Source: Flavobacterium cucumis (GTDB lineage: Bacteria; Bacteroidota; Bacteroidia; Flavobacteriales; Flavobacteriaceae). Taken from it: a stretch of 64,000 nucleotides of DNA. Under the pieces are notes generated by a model. That model worked only from the letters and a program-made list of their open reading frames with translations. It was not told the DNA's origin and did no database searches. Shown here in pieces: positions 8,851 to 15,233 of this stretch. The stretch covers positions 682,001-746,000 of the forward strand of contig NZ_FRYK01000001.1 of assembly GCF_900148835.1 (NCBI RefSeq), written 5' to 3'. The translations under genes and the position numbers were made by a program. Position 1 is the first letter of the stretch. Each line of letters opens with the position of its first letter.

Positions 8851-9286
8851 AAACAGCATTCAAAATAGCTAAAATATCTTCTCCAAATTTTTCCACTTTT
8901 TGTTTTCCAAAACCTTTGATTTGTTGTAATTCCTCTAAGCTACTTGGCTTGTACATGGCTAAATCGATTAATTCTGAATTGTGGCAAATCAAATACTTTT
9001 TCAGTTTCAAAGCCTCTGATTTTTCATTTCTCCATTGATTCAAATACCCATAAACTTGTTTATCTTTTGAATTCAAATCATCATAAGATTTTCGCTCTAA
9101 TCGTTTTGGCTTTTCTTGTTCTTCTGATTCATAATGAACAATAACAGACCAATATGCTTCTTCACCATCCACAAATTGTGTGCTCGATTTTTTAAACGAA
9201 ACCGAATTTAAAAAAGTATTTAATTGATGTTGGTCGTGTTCTAAAAAAGTGCTATTCAAACGAATTGAAAATATACTAACTTGCAT
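8849..9286 (-). CDS. HRDC domain-containing protein
   Basis: 145 aa. The C-terminal half (about residues 72-145) is an HRDC domain, the helical nucleic-acid-binding module found at the end of RecQ and RNase D: VYGYLNQWRNEKSEALKLKK, then SLEELQQIKGFGKQKVEKFG. The N-terminal half is unassigned and shows no helicase or nuclease motif. It starts 7 nt after the stop of an ssb gene, so it is probably the last gene of an ssb-ssb-HRDC unit with a DNA-repair or recombination role (inference). Confidence 0.85.
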   Translation of the reverse strand: MQVSIFSIRLNSTFLEHDQHQLNTFLNSVSFKKSSTQFVDGEEAYWSVIVHYESEEQEKPKRLERKSYDDLNSKDKQVYGYLNQWRNEKSEALKLKKYLICHNSELIDLAMYKPSSLEELQQIKGFGKQKVEKFGEDILAILNAV

Positions 9287-9293
9287 AACTCAC

Positions 9294-9617
9294 TTATTTA
9301 CTAATTAACAAAATTTCTTTCGCAAACACTTGAGATACAAAACGTTTTATTCCATCTTTATCCTCATAACTTTTATGCGTTAGTTTCCCTTCAATAGCGA
9401 TTTCTTTCCCTTTAGTCACAAAACGTTCGATGATGTCTGCCGTTTTTCCCCAAGCGGTTACTCGGTGCCATTGTGTTTGTTCTACTTTGTCACCGTTTTC
9501 ACGGTAATATACTTCACTTGTAGCAATGCTGATATTTGCTATTTTTTTTCCTCCTTCAAGATTTCTGATTTCAGGTTCTTGACCAACTTTTCCGATTAAT
9601 TGTACTGAGTTCTTCAT
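9294..9617 (-). CDS. ssb: Short single-stranded DNA-binding protein (copy A)
   Basis: 107 aa, consisting only of the OB fold (VQLIGKVGQEPEIRNLEGG, then QWHRVTAWGKTADIIERFV and IEGKLTHKSYEDKDG). Normal bacterial SSB has a flexible linker and an acidic tail ending in a DDIPF-type tip that recruits partner proteins; this one stops right after the last OB strand (EILLISK). It is therefore either a specialised SSB or a paralogue. It is about 60 percent identical by eye to copy B directly upstream, and the HRDC gene follows after 7 nt. Confidence 0.93.
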   Translation of the reverse strand: MKNSVQLIGKVGQEPEIRNLEGGKKIANISIATSEVYYRENGDKVEQTQWHRVTAWGKTADIIERFVTKGKEIAIEGKLTHKSYEDKDGIKRFVSQVFAKEILLISK

Positions 9618-9658
9618 GGCGTATAAATATTTAATGTTGTGTTAATTGAATTTTTTGG

Positions 9659-9704
9659 AACACAGATTTAAGAAATTAAAAAAATCTGAAAAATCTATGT
9701 GTTG
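9659..9704. repeat. CACAGATT-type degenerate palindrome between the ssb genes
   Basis: Arms near 9659-9670 (AACACAGATTTA) and 9691-9704 (AAATCTATGTGTTG) pair imperfectly. It is a diverged relative of the hairpin at 5661-5708. Confidence 0.4.
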
Positions 9705-9736
9705 AATTTTGAACTTGTAATTGAGTTTGAACTTGT

Positions 9737-10057
9737 TTATTTGCTTAATAAAACCAATTCATTTGCTACCACTTCTGTGATGTAACGTTTGTTTCCGTCT
9801 TTATCGTCGTAACTTCTGTGAGTTAATTTACCTTCGATGGCTACATGACTTCCTTTGGTTAAAAATTTTTCAATAATATCTACTGTTTTCCCCCAAGCGG
9901 AAACGCGGTGCCATTCAGTTTGTTCTACTTTTTCACCTTTGGCGTTGGTGTAATTTTCATTCGTAGCGATTGTGAAGTTAGCTACTCTTCCAGATTCTAA
10001 GTTTTTGATTTCAGGTTCTTGACCTACGTGTCCGATTAATTGTACTCTGTTTTTCAT
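9737..10057 (-). CDS. ssb: Short single-stranded DNA-binding protein (copy B)
   Basis: 106 aa OB-fold-only SSB, a tandem paralogue of copy A (VQLIGHVGQEPEIKNLESGR; EWHRVSAWGKTVDIIEKF; IEGKLTHRSYDDKDGNKR). Like copy A it ends at the OB fold (ELVLLSK) with no acidic C-terminal tip. Both copies end in the same place, so the short form is the natural product and not the result of a frameshift. It is transcribed toward copy A with a 119-nt gap. The region upstream of it repeats parts of the region upstream of copy A. Confidence 0.93.
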   Translation of the reverse strand: MKNRVQLIGHVGQEPEIKNLESGRVANFTIATNENYTNAKGEKVEQTEWHRVSAWGKTVDIIEKFLTKGSHVAIEGKLTHRSYDDKDGNKRYITEVVANELVLLSK

Positions 10058-10411
10058 AAGGCTTATATATTTATTTATTAAGGTTTTATGTAATTCGCAT
10101 TTTGTTTAGTTTTAGCTTAAGGTAAATGCTCATTTCATGGCGTGTAAAAATTTAAATGTTTATGATTATAAATATTGATTCTTTTTGGAACACATATTGA
10201 AAAATTGGATAAATTAAAAAAATCTAATGTTTCGAAATATAAACTTGCTCTTGTTTTAAAACTTGAACTCGTTGTTTCATTTCGACAGTGCAAAGATGTG
10301 ACAAGAAAAAAATGGTATTCGGTATTTAGCTGTTTACTTTCGGTTGTAAATATTTGTAAGCGTTTGCAAACGGAAAATATTATTATTATATTTGTTGAAA
10401 ATCAATATTAT
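10058..10411. other. Divergent 354-nt intergenic region with duplicated ssb flank
   Basis: No gene is seen here. Bases 10134-10225 repeat, in the same order, anchor words found upstream of ssb copy A: TTCATGGCGT (9613 and 10134), TTTTTGGAACACA (9652 and 10182) and AATTAAAAAAATCT (9674 and 10212). In this copy the relict minus-strand ATG at 10138 is followed at once by a stop. The right part holds the promoter of the GNAT-nitrilase gene. Confidence 0.7.
10361..10394 (+). promoter_or_regulatory. Promoter with a perfect 12-bp palindrome
   Basis: TTTG at 10363-10366 and TATATTTG at 10387-10394 are 20 nt apart, a very good Bacteroidota promoter ending 17 nt before the ATG at 10412. The -33 element lies inside the perfect palindrome CGTTTGCAAACG (10361-10372), a candidate repressor operator. 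Confidence 0.6.
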
Positions 10412-11938
10412 ATGCCAAATACAATTAATAAAGTAGAATTACGTAATCTTCACATTGAAGATTATAAAGAATTAAAAAAATCCATGATTGAGGCCTACCC
10501 AGAAATGGTAGATTCGTATTGGAAAGAAGATCATATTGAAAAATTATTGGAGCTTTTCCCCGAAGGCCAATTGGTAATTGTTGCAGATGGTGTAGTGGTA
10601 GGTTCCGCTCTTTCAATATTGGTTACTGAAGATTTTGCCTTTAAGACCAAAACCTATAAATCCATTACTGGAAATTACACCTTTTCAACGCATAATCCTG
10701 ATGGTGAAGTTTTGTATGGAATAGATGTGTTCATCAACCCCAATTATCGTGGCTTGCGTTTGGGACGCCGTTTATACGATTCCCGAAAAGAATTGTGTGA
10801 ACAACTTAATTTAAAATCAATCATTTTTGCTGGTAGAATTCCAAACTTCGTAAAATACGCTGATGAACTTAATCCTAAGCAATACATTGAAAAAGTTAAA
10901 CGAAAAGAGATTTATGATCCCGTCTTATCGTTTCAATTAAGTAATGATTTTCACGAAGTTCGTGTATTAAAAAACTATTTAGAAGGCGATAAAGAATCGC
11001 AAGAATATGCTGTTTTACTGGAATGGAACAATATTTACTACGAAGACAATCCCAAACTAATTAATGCAAAGAAAAGCATAGTTCGATTAGGTTTAATTCA
11101 GTGGCAAATGCGTTCGTTAGGAAACTTAGAAGAGTTTTTCGAGCAAGCCGAATTTTTTGTAGATGCAGTTTCGGGTTATGGAAGTGATTTTGCTTTGTTT
11201 CCCGAATTATTCACCGCTCCTTTAATGGCAGATTACAATCATTTAACAGAAGCGGAAGCGATTAAAGAGTTAGCCAAATACACCGAGGCTATTCGAAAGA
11301 AAATGCAAGAATTTGCCATTTCATACAACATCAATATCATAACAGGAAGTATGCCGTATTTAGAAGACGGACATGTTTTTAACGTTGGTTTTTTATGCCG
11401 AAGAGACGGAACACATGAAATGTATCGCAAAATTCACATCACACCTAACGAAATTTTCCATTGGGGAATTACGGGTGGCGACACCATTCAAACTTTTGAC
11501 ACCGATTGTGGCAAAATTGGAATTGTAATTTGTTATGATGTGGAATTCCCTGAACTTTCTCGTTTGATGGCCGATCAAGGCATGAATATTTTGTTTGTTC
11601 CCTTTTTAACCGATACCCAAAATGGTTATACGCGAGTAAAACATTGTGCGCAAGCGCGTGCCATTGAAAACGAATGTTATGTTGCCATCGCAGGTTGTGT
11701 TGGAAATTTACCAAAAGTAAACAATATGGATATTCAGTATGCGCAAGCAGCGGTTTTTACGCCATCCGATTTTGCTTTTCCAAGTAACGGAATTAAAGCA
11801 GAAGCCACGCCAAACACTGAAATGACTTTAATTGTTGATGTTGACATCGATTTACTTAAAGAACTCCACGAACACGGAAGCGTTAGAACCATGAAAGATC
11901 GCCGAGTTGATTTGTATCAATTAAAAAAATTAAAATAA
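10412..11938 (+). CDS. GNAT acetyltransferase fused to carbon-nitrogen hydrolase (nitrilase)
   Basis: 508 aa from the ATG at 10412; the frame stays open to 10175, but the promoter at 10361-10394 rules out the longer start. The N-terminal about 210 residues are a GNAT N-acyltransferase (GIDVFINPNYRGLRLGRRLY is the acetyl-CoA loop). The C-terminal about 290 residues are a nitrilase-superfamily amidase with the Glu-Lys-Cys triad in FPELFTAP, YRKIHITPNE and VICYDVEFPE. This bifunctional architecture recurs in bacteria, but its substrate is not known to me; an acylated amine or amide cycle is plausible. The next gene starts directly at its stop codon. Confidence 0.93.
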   Translation: MPNTINKVELRNLHIEDYKELKKSMIEAYPEMVDSYWKEDHIEKLLELFPEGQLVIVADGVVVGSALSILVTEDFAFKTKTYKSITGNYTFSTHNPDGEVLYGIDVFINPNYRGLRLGRRLYDSRKELCEQLNLKSIIFAGRIPNFVKYADELNPKQYIEKVKRKEIYDPVLSFQLSNDFHEVRVLKNYLEGDKESQEYAVLLEWNNIYYEDNPKLINAKKSIVRLGLIQWQMRSLGNLEEFFEQAEFFVDAVSGYGSDFALFPELFTAPLMADYNHLTEAEAIKELAKYTEAIRKKMQEFAISYNINIITGSMPYLEDGHVFNVGFLCRRDGTHEMYRKIHITPNEIFHWGITGGDTIQTFDTDCGKIGIVICYDVEFPELSRLMADQGMNILFVPFLTDTQNGYTRVKHCAQARAIENECYVAIAGCVGNLPKVNNMDIQYAQAAVFTPSDFAFPSNGIKAEATPNTEMTLIVDVDIDLLKELHEHGSVRTMKDRRVDLYQLKKLK

Positions 11939-12424
11939 ATGAAAAACCTGCTTTTACTGCTATTTTTGGTTCTAGGGAACACTTTTAGTAACGCACAAAA
12001 CACCTTAAATTACAACGATGAAAAAGGTTCGCCAAAAGCCACTTTACAAGATGTAAAATGGATTGTAGGCAATTGGACAGGCGAAGCTTTAGGCGGCATT
12101 TGTCAAGAAACGTGGAGCGAACCGATTGGAAATTCGATGATGTTTAGTTTTAAATTAGTTGTTGATGGAAAAGTTGCTTTTTATGAATTGGGACACATTA
12201 TTGAAAAAGACAAAACCCTTTTGTTACAACTAAAACACTTTGACGGCGAATTGAAAGGTTGGGAAAAAGCGGAAGTTAGCGAAAATTTTAGATTGGTAAA
12301 AGTCACCCCAACACGTGTGTATTTCGACAAATTTACATTTGAGAAAATTTCGGATAACGAAATTAATATTTACGTGGTTTTTGAAGAAAGTGGTAAAGAA
12401 ATGAAGTTTAATTTTAAGAAGTAA
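11939..12424 (+). CDS. Exported DUF6265-like protein
   Basis: 161 aa with a clear signal peptide (MKNLLLLLFLVLGNTFSNAQ). The mature part contains the WIVGNWTGEALGG and ICQETWSEPIGNSMM segments of the DUF6265 family, probably a small periplasmic beta-barrel or lipocalin-like protein; no activity is known. The ATG abuts the stop of the GNAT-nitrilase gene (no gap), and the next gene follows after 2 nt, so all three should be one operon. Confidence 0.8.
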   Translation: MKNLLLLLFLVLGNTFSNAQNTLNYNDEKGSPKATLQDVKWIVGNWTGEALGGICQETWSEPIGNSMMFSFKLVVDGKVAFYELGHIIEKDKTLLLQLKHFDGELKGWEKAEVSENFRLVKVTPTRVYFDKFTFEKISDNEINIYVVFEESGKEMKFNFKK

Positions 12425-12426
12425 AG

Positions 12427-12891
12427 ATGAAATACATTATTATACTATTTTTAACCAGTTTTTATTATGTTAAAGCTCAAAATGTTGCGGAACATTTCAA
12501 AACAAAACAATTTGAAGTTGCGATTTTTCCAGAATCAAGTTATGAAATAATGCCGGGAAAAAGATTTACACCAACAAAAGAAGAAATATTTGAAGCTGAA
12601 AAAGCGTTAAAATCAAAACTTAAAGAAGCCAATAGAAATTTAGAAAATCAATACAACTCACCAATTATTCATAGAAATCTAAAAAAATACAAAAGACAAT
12701 ATTTTGGTTTCATAAATGATAAAGGCGAAAAAATTCTTTATATAAATTCACTTTGGAAAAAGAATGAAGAAGAAACCAAATGGTTGCAACAAATAATAAT
12801 GGTTTCAGATGGTGGAAGTCATTATTGGAACATCGAATATAATTTAGAAACGGATGAGTTAATTAATTTATCAGTTAATGGTTCCGCTTAA
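12427..12891 (+). CDS. Exported protein of unknown function
   Basis: 154 aa with a signal peptide ending about residue 17 (VKAQ). The mature protein is charged, with a helical KEEIFEAEKALKSKLKEANR stretch near residues 55-75, then RQYFGFINDKGEKILYINSL and a C-terminal SHYWNIEYNLETDELINLSV. The last parts look like beta strands of a small fold. I do not recognise a family. It starts 2 nt after the DUF6265-like gene, so it is probably co-expressed with it. Confidence 0.7.
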   Translation: MKYIIILFLTSFYYVKAQNVAEHFKTKQFEVAIFPESSYEIMPGKRFTPTKEEIFEAEKALKSKLKEANRNLENQYNSPIIHRNLKKYKRQYFGFINDKGEKILYINSLWKKNEEETKWLQQIIMVSDGGSHYWNIEYNLETDELINLSVNGSA

Positions 12892-12902
12892 AAAATAATA
12901 CT

Positions 12903-13253
12903 ATGAGTAAAACCTGTTTAGAATGTGGCGATAAAATCATAGGTCGCGAAGACAAAAAGTTTTGTTCGGATGGCTGCCGCAATGCGTACAACAACAAAAT
13001 GAACAAAGATCAGAACAATCTGATGCGCAACATTAATAACAAATTGCGTAAAAATTACCGCATTTTGTGTGAACTCAACCCAGAAGAGAAAGGAAAAACC
13101 ACCAAAACCAAATTACTAAGCAAAGGTTTCGATTTTGAGTTTTTTACAAGCATGTTACAAACCAAAACGGGTAACACCTATTTCTTTTTGTACGACCAAG
13201 GCTATCGTGCTTTAGAAGATGATTTTTATATGTTGGTAAAAAAAGATAATTAA
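12903..13253 (+). CDS. DUF2116-type zinc-ribbon protein
   Basis: 116 aa. An N-terminal zinc ribbon with four cysteines, C-x2-C and C-x3-C (CLECGDKIIGREDKKFCSDG, residues 5-24), is followed by a basic helical region and an alpha/beta tail (GKTTKTKLLSKGFDFEFFTS). Proteins of this type are common single-copy genes of unknown role in Flavobacteriia; nucleic-acid binding is an inference. It sits 11 nt after the exported protein gene, and a pair of REP-like hairpins follows it. Confidence 0.8.
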   Translation: MSKTCLECGDKIIGREDKKFCSDGCRNAYNNKMNKDQNNLMRNINNKLRKNYRILCELNPEEKGKTTKTKLLSKGFDFEFFTSMLQTKTGNTYFFLYDQGYRALEDDFYMLVKKDN

Positions 13254-13266
13254 CTATCATTTCTGT

Positions 13267-13336
13267 ATACTGAACTTGTTTCAGTATCTCATTTTTATAA
13301 TTTAATCTTAAACAAAATGCTGCAACGAGTTCAGCA
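13267..13336. repeat. REP-like pair of inverted hairpins
   Basis: Unit 1 is ATACTGAA-N5-TTCAGTAT (13267-13287). Unit 2 is TGCTGCAACGAGTTCAGCA (13318-13336); read on the other strand it matches unit 1 (TGCTGAACTCGTT against TACTGAACTTGTT). Two copies in opposite orientation with about 30 nt between them is the layout of REP doublets. Confidence 0.6.
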
Positions 13337-13349
13337 AGACAAAAATGAA

Positions 13350-14186
13350 ATGAATCTAAAAATCTCCATACTCGGTTGCGGTTGGCTGGGTTTACCCTTA
13401 GCCAAATCATTGCTTTCAAAAGGTTACAAAGTAAAAGGTTCAACGACTTCGGAAAGTAAATTAGAAGTTTTGAAAAATACTGGAATTTCGCCTTTCCAAA
13501 TTCAATTGAAGGAACATCAAATCATTGGAAATATAGAAGATTTTCTGAAAGAAACCGATGTCTTAGTGATTGATATTCCGCCTGGATTGAGAAGAGAAAC
13601 TTCGACTTCTAACGAAATGACATTTGTAAATAAAGTAAAAACGTTGATTCCGTTTATCGAAAAATCAGCTGTTCATAAAGTTATCTTTGTGAGTTCGACT
13701 TCGGTTTATGGTGATGATTTTCCAATTGTTGAAATCACAGAAGAAACAAAACCCAATCCCGATACCGAAAGTGGCAAACAATTAGCTATTACCGAAACTC
13801 TTTTACAATCGAATCCGCATTTTAAAACTACGGTAATTCGCTTTGGTGGTTTGCTTGGTTATGATCGTCATCCGGTGAAATTTTTAGCAGGTAGAACAAA
13901 TGTTGAAAATCCAGATGCGCCAGTGAATATGATTGAAAGAGAAGATTGTATTGGAATTATAGAAAAGGCTCTCGACTTCGCTCGAGATGACAATTGGGAA
14001 TGGAATCAAATCTTCAACGCTGTCGCACCTCAGCATCCAACACGCAAAGCATATTATCACAAAAAAGCTGAAATATTCAATTTACCATTGCCTACCTTTG
14101 CGGAAGATTCAGAATCGAAAGGTAAAATTATTTCTAGTGAAAAAGTGGAAACAATTTTAGGTTATTCGTTCCAAAAAGAAATTTAG
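13350..14186 (+). CDS. NAD(P)-binding SDR-type epimerase/dehydratase (YeeZ-like)
   Basis: 278 aa from the ATG at 13350. The open frame extends 11 codons further, but those codons are part of a REP-like hairpin. The N-terminal Rossmann motif is LGCGWLGLPLAKSL (about residues 7-20), followed by SSTSVYGD near 110 and a C-terminal domain with NAVAPQHPTRKAYY. It resembles the atypical SDR family that includes E. coli YeeZ; the substrate is unknown. Codons near residues 207-213 contain a CTCGA/TCGAG hairpin of the kind seen in dispersed repeats. The EamA transporter gene follows after 2 nt. Confidence 0.85.
   Translation: MNLKISILGCGWLGLPLAKSLLSKGYKVKGSTTSESKLEVLKNTGISPFQIQLKEHQIIGNIEDFLKETDVLVIDIPPGLRRETSTSNEMTFVNKVKTLIPFIEKSAVHKVIFVSSTSVYGDDFPIVEITEETKPNPDTESGKQLAITETLLQSNPHFKTTVIRFGGLLGYDRHPVKFLAGRTNVENPDAPVNMIEREDCIGIIEKALDFARDDNWEWNQIFNAVAPQHPTRKAYYHKKAEIFNLPLPTFAEDSESKGKIISSEKVETILGYSFQKEI
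13971..13986. repeat. Small palindrome inside the SDR gene
   Basis: CTCGA-CTTCGC-TCGAG, encoding LDFARD. It resembles dispersed CTCGACTTCGCTCGAG-type repeats I recall from Flavobacteriia, here apparently kept in frame. Confidence 0.4.
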
Positions 14187-14188
14187 TA

Positions 14189-15112
14189 ATGGCTTATTTT
14201 AGCGTATTTCACAATTACATCAAGCAAAAGAAAAATGCAATTGGCTTGCCGATTTTAGCATTAATTTGGATTAGCTTTTTCTGGGGAACCACTTGGATTG
14301 CTTCCAAAGAAGGTGTAAAACATATGCCGCCTATGCAATTAGTCGCGATCCGTCAACTTTTTGGCGGTTTGATTTATCTACTTTATTTCTTAATCAAAAA
14401 ACATCCCTGGCCAAACAAACGACAATGGCGAAACATTCTTGTTTTGAGTGTATTGAATTTTATGCTAAGTAACGGTTTAAGTACTTGGGGCGTGAAATAC
14501 ATTTCGAGTGGTTTGGGTGCGATTATTGGCTCGATATTTCCACTTTGGATTGTCATTATCAGTTTGTTTCGTGGTCAAAAAACATCTTGGAAAGCGGTTG
14601 TAGGTTTGATTGTAGCTTTTGGCGGAATTTGTGTCATTTTCTACGATTACCTCAACGATTTCTTACAACCTGAATTCCGTTTTGGAATTTTACTTTCGGT
14701 AATTGCAACGTTTACTTGGGCATTGTCTTCGATTTATATCAAGGAAAATAAAACGAATTTCAATCCGTACTTTAGTTTGGGATTGCAAATGTTGATTTCG
14801 AGCGTTGTGATTTCAAGCGTAATTGGATTTAATGGCACTTCGGTTCCGTTAAGTGAAATTCCTGCGATTTCTTGGTGGTCTATTGTTTACTTGGTGGTTT
14901 TTGGTTCAGTGTTGACGTTTATAGCATTTATTTATGCTTTGGAAAATTTACCAACTGAAATCAGCAGTTTGTATGCTTACATCAATCCGATGGTAGCGTT
15001 GTTTTTTGGTTATTTGTTGTTTAATGAACCTTTGACTACTGCGATTATTATTGGCGGAACAATAACTATTATTGGATTATATTTAGTCAATCGAGCGATT
15101 AAAAAGAAATAG
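14189..15112 (+). CDS. EamA family (drug/metabolite) transporter
   Basis: 307 aa with ten predicted membrane segments in two EamA repeats (about residues 20-150 and 165-300). Typical family stretches are ISFFWGTTWIASKEG in helix 1 and ALENLPTEISSLYAYINPMV in the second repeat. Such inner-membrane proteins export or import small metabolites; the substrate is not predictable. It starts 2 nt after the SDR gene, which suggests they form one unit, and it ends at a half CACAGATT repeat and a bidirectional terminator. Confidence 0.9.
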   Translation: MAYFSVFHNYIKQKKNAIGLPILALIWISFFWGTTWIASKEGVKHMPPMQLVAIRQLFGGLIYLLYFLIKKHPWPNKRQWRNILVLSVLNFMLSNGLSTWGVKYISSGLGAIIGSIFPLWIVIISLFRGQKTSWKAVVGLIVAFGGICVIFYDYLNDFLQPEFRFGILLSVIATFTWALSSIYIKENKTNFNPYFSLGLQMLISSVVISSVIGFNGTSVPLSEIPAISWWSIVYLVVFGSVLTFIAFIYALENLPTEISSLYAYINPMVALFFGYLLFNEPLTTAIIIGGTITIIGLYLVNRAIKKK

Positions 15113-15118
15113 CTTTTA

Positions 15119-15146
15119 GCCACAGATTAAAGGATTTTCACGGATT
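15119..15146. repeat. Half of a CACAGATT-type repeat
   Basis: GCCACAGATTAAAGGATTTT followed by CACGGATT. It is one arm of the repeat type seen as a full hairpin at 5661-5708; the matching second arm is missing. Confidence 0.45.
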
Positions 15147-15185
15147 GTAATTCAACTAGTCATTTAAAACTATTTTATAAACAAA

Positions 15186-15212
15186 AAAATCCCATCTAAA
15201 GATGGGATTTGA
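15186..15212. terminator. Bidirectional terminator
   Basis: Perfect stem AAATCCCATC / GATGGGATTT (15187-15196, 15201-15210) with loop TAAA and A/T tracts on both sides. It serves the EamA gene (plus) and the M13 peptidase gene (minus). Confidence 0.85.
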
Positions 15213-15233
15213 TTCTATGTACTTTAAAAAATA

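Noticed and set aside
9294..10057. Frameshift as a cause of the short SSB proteins
   Set aside because: Both copies end at the same aligned position with natural stop codons and no remnant of a tail downstream.
10175..10411. Upstream extension of the GNAT-nitrilase frame by 79 codons
   Set aside because: It covers the promoter and the duplicated ssb flank, and the predicted residues match no GNAT N-terminus.
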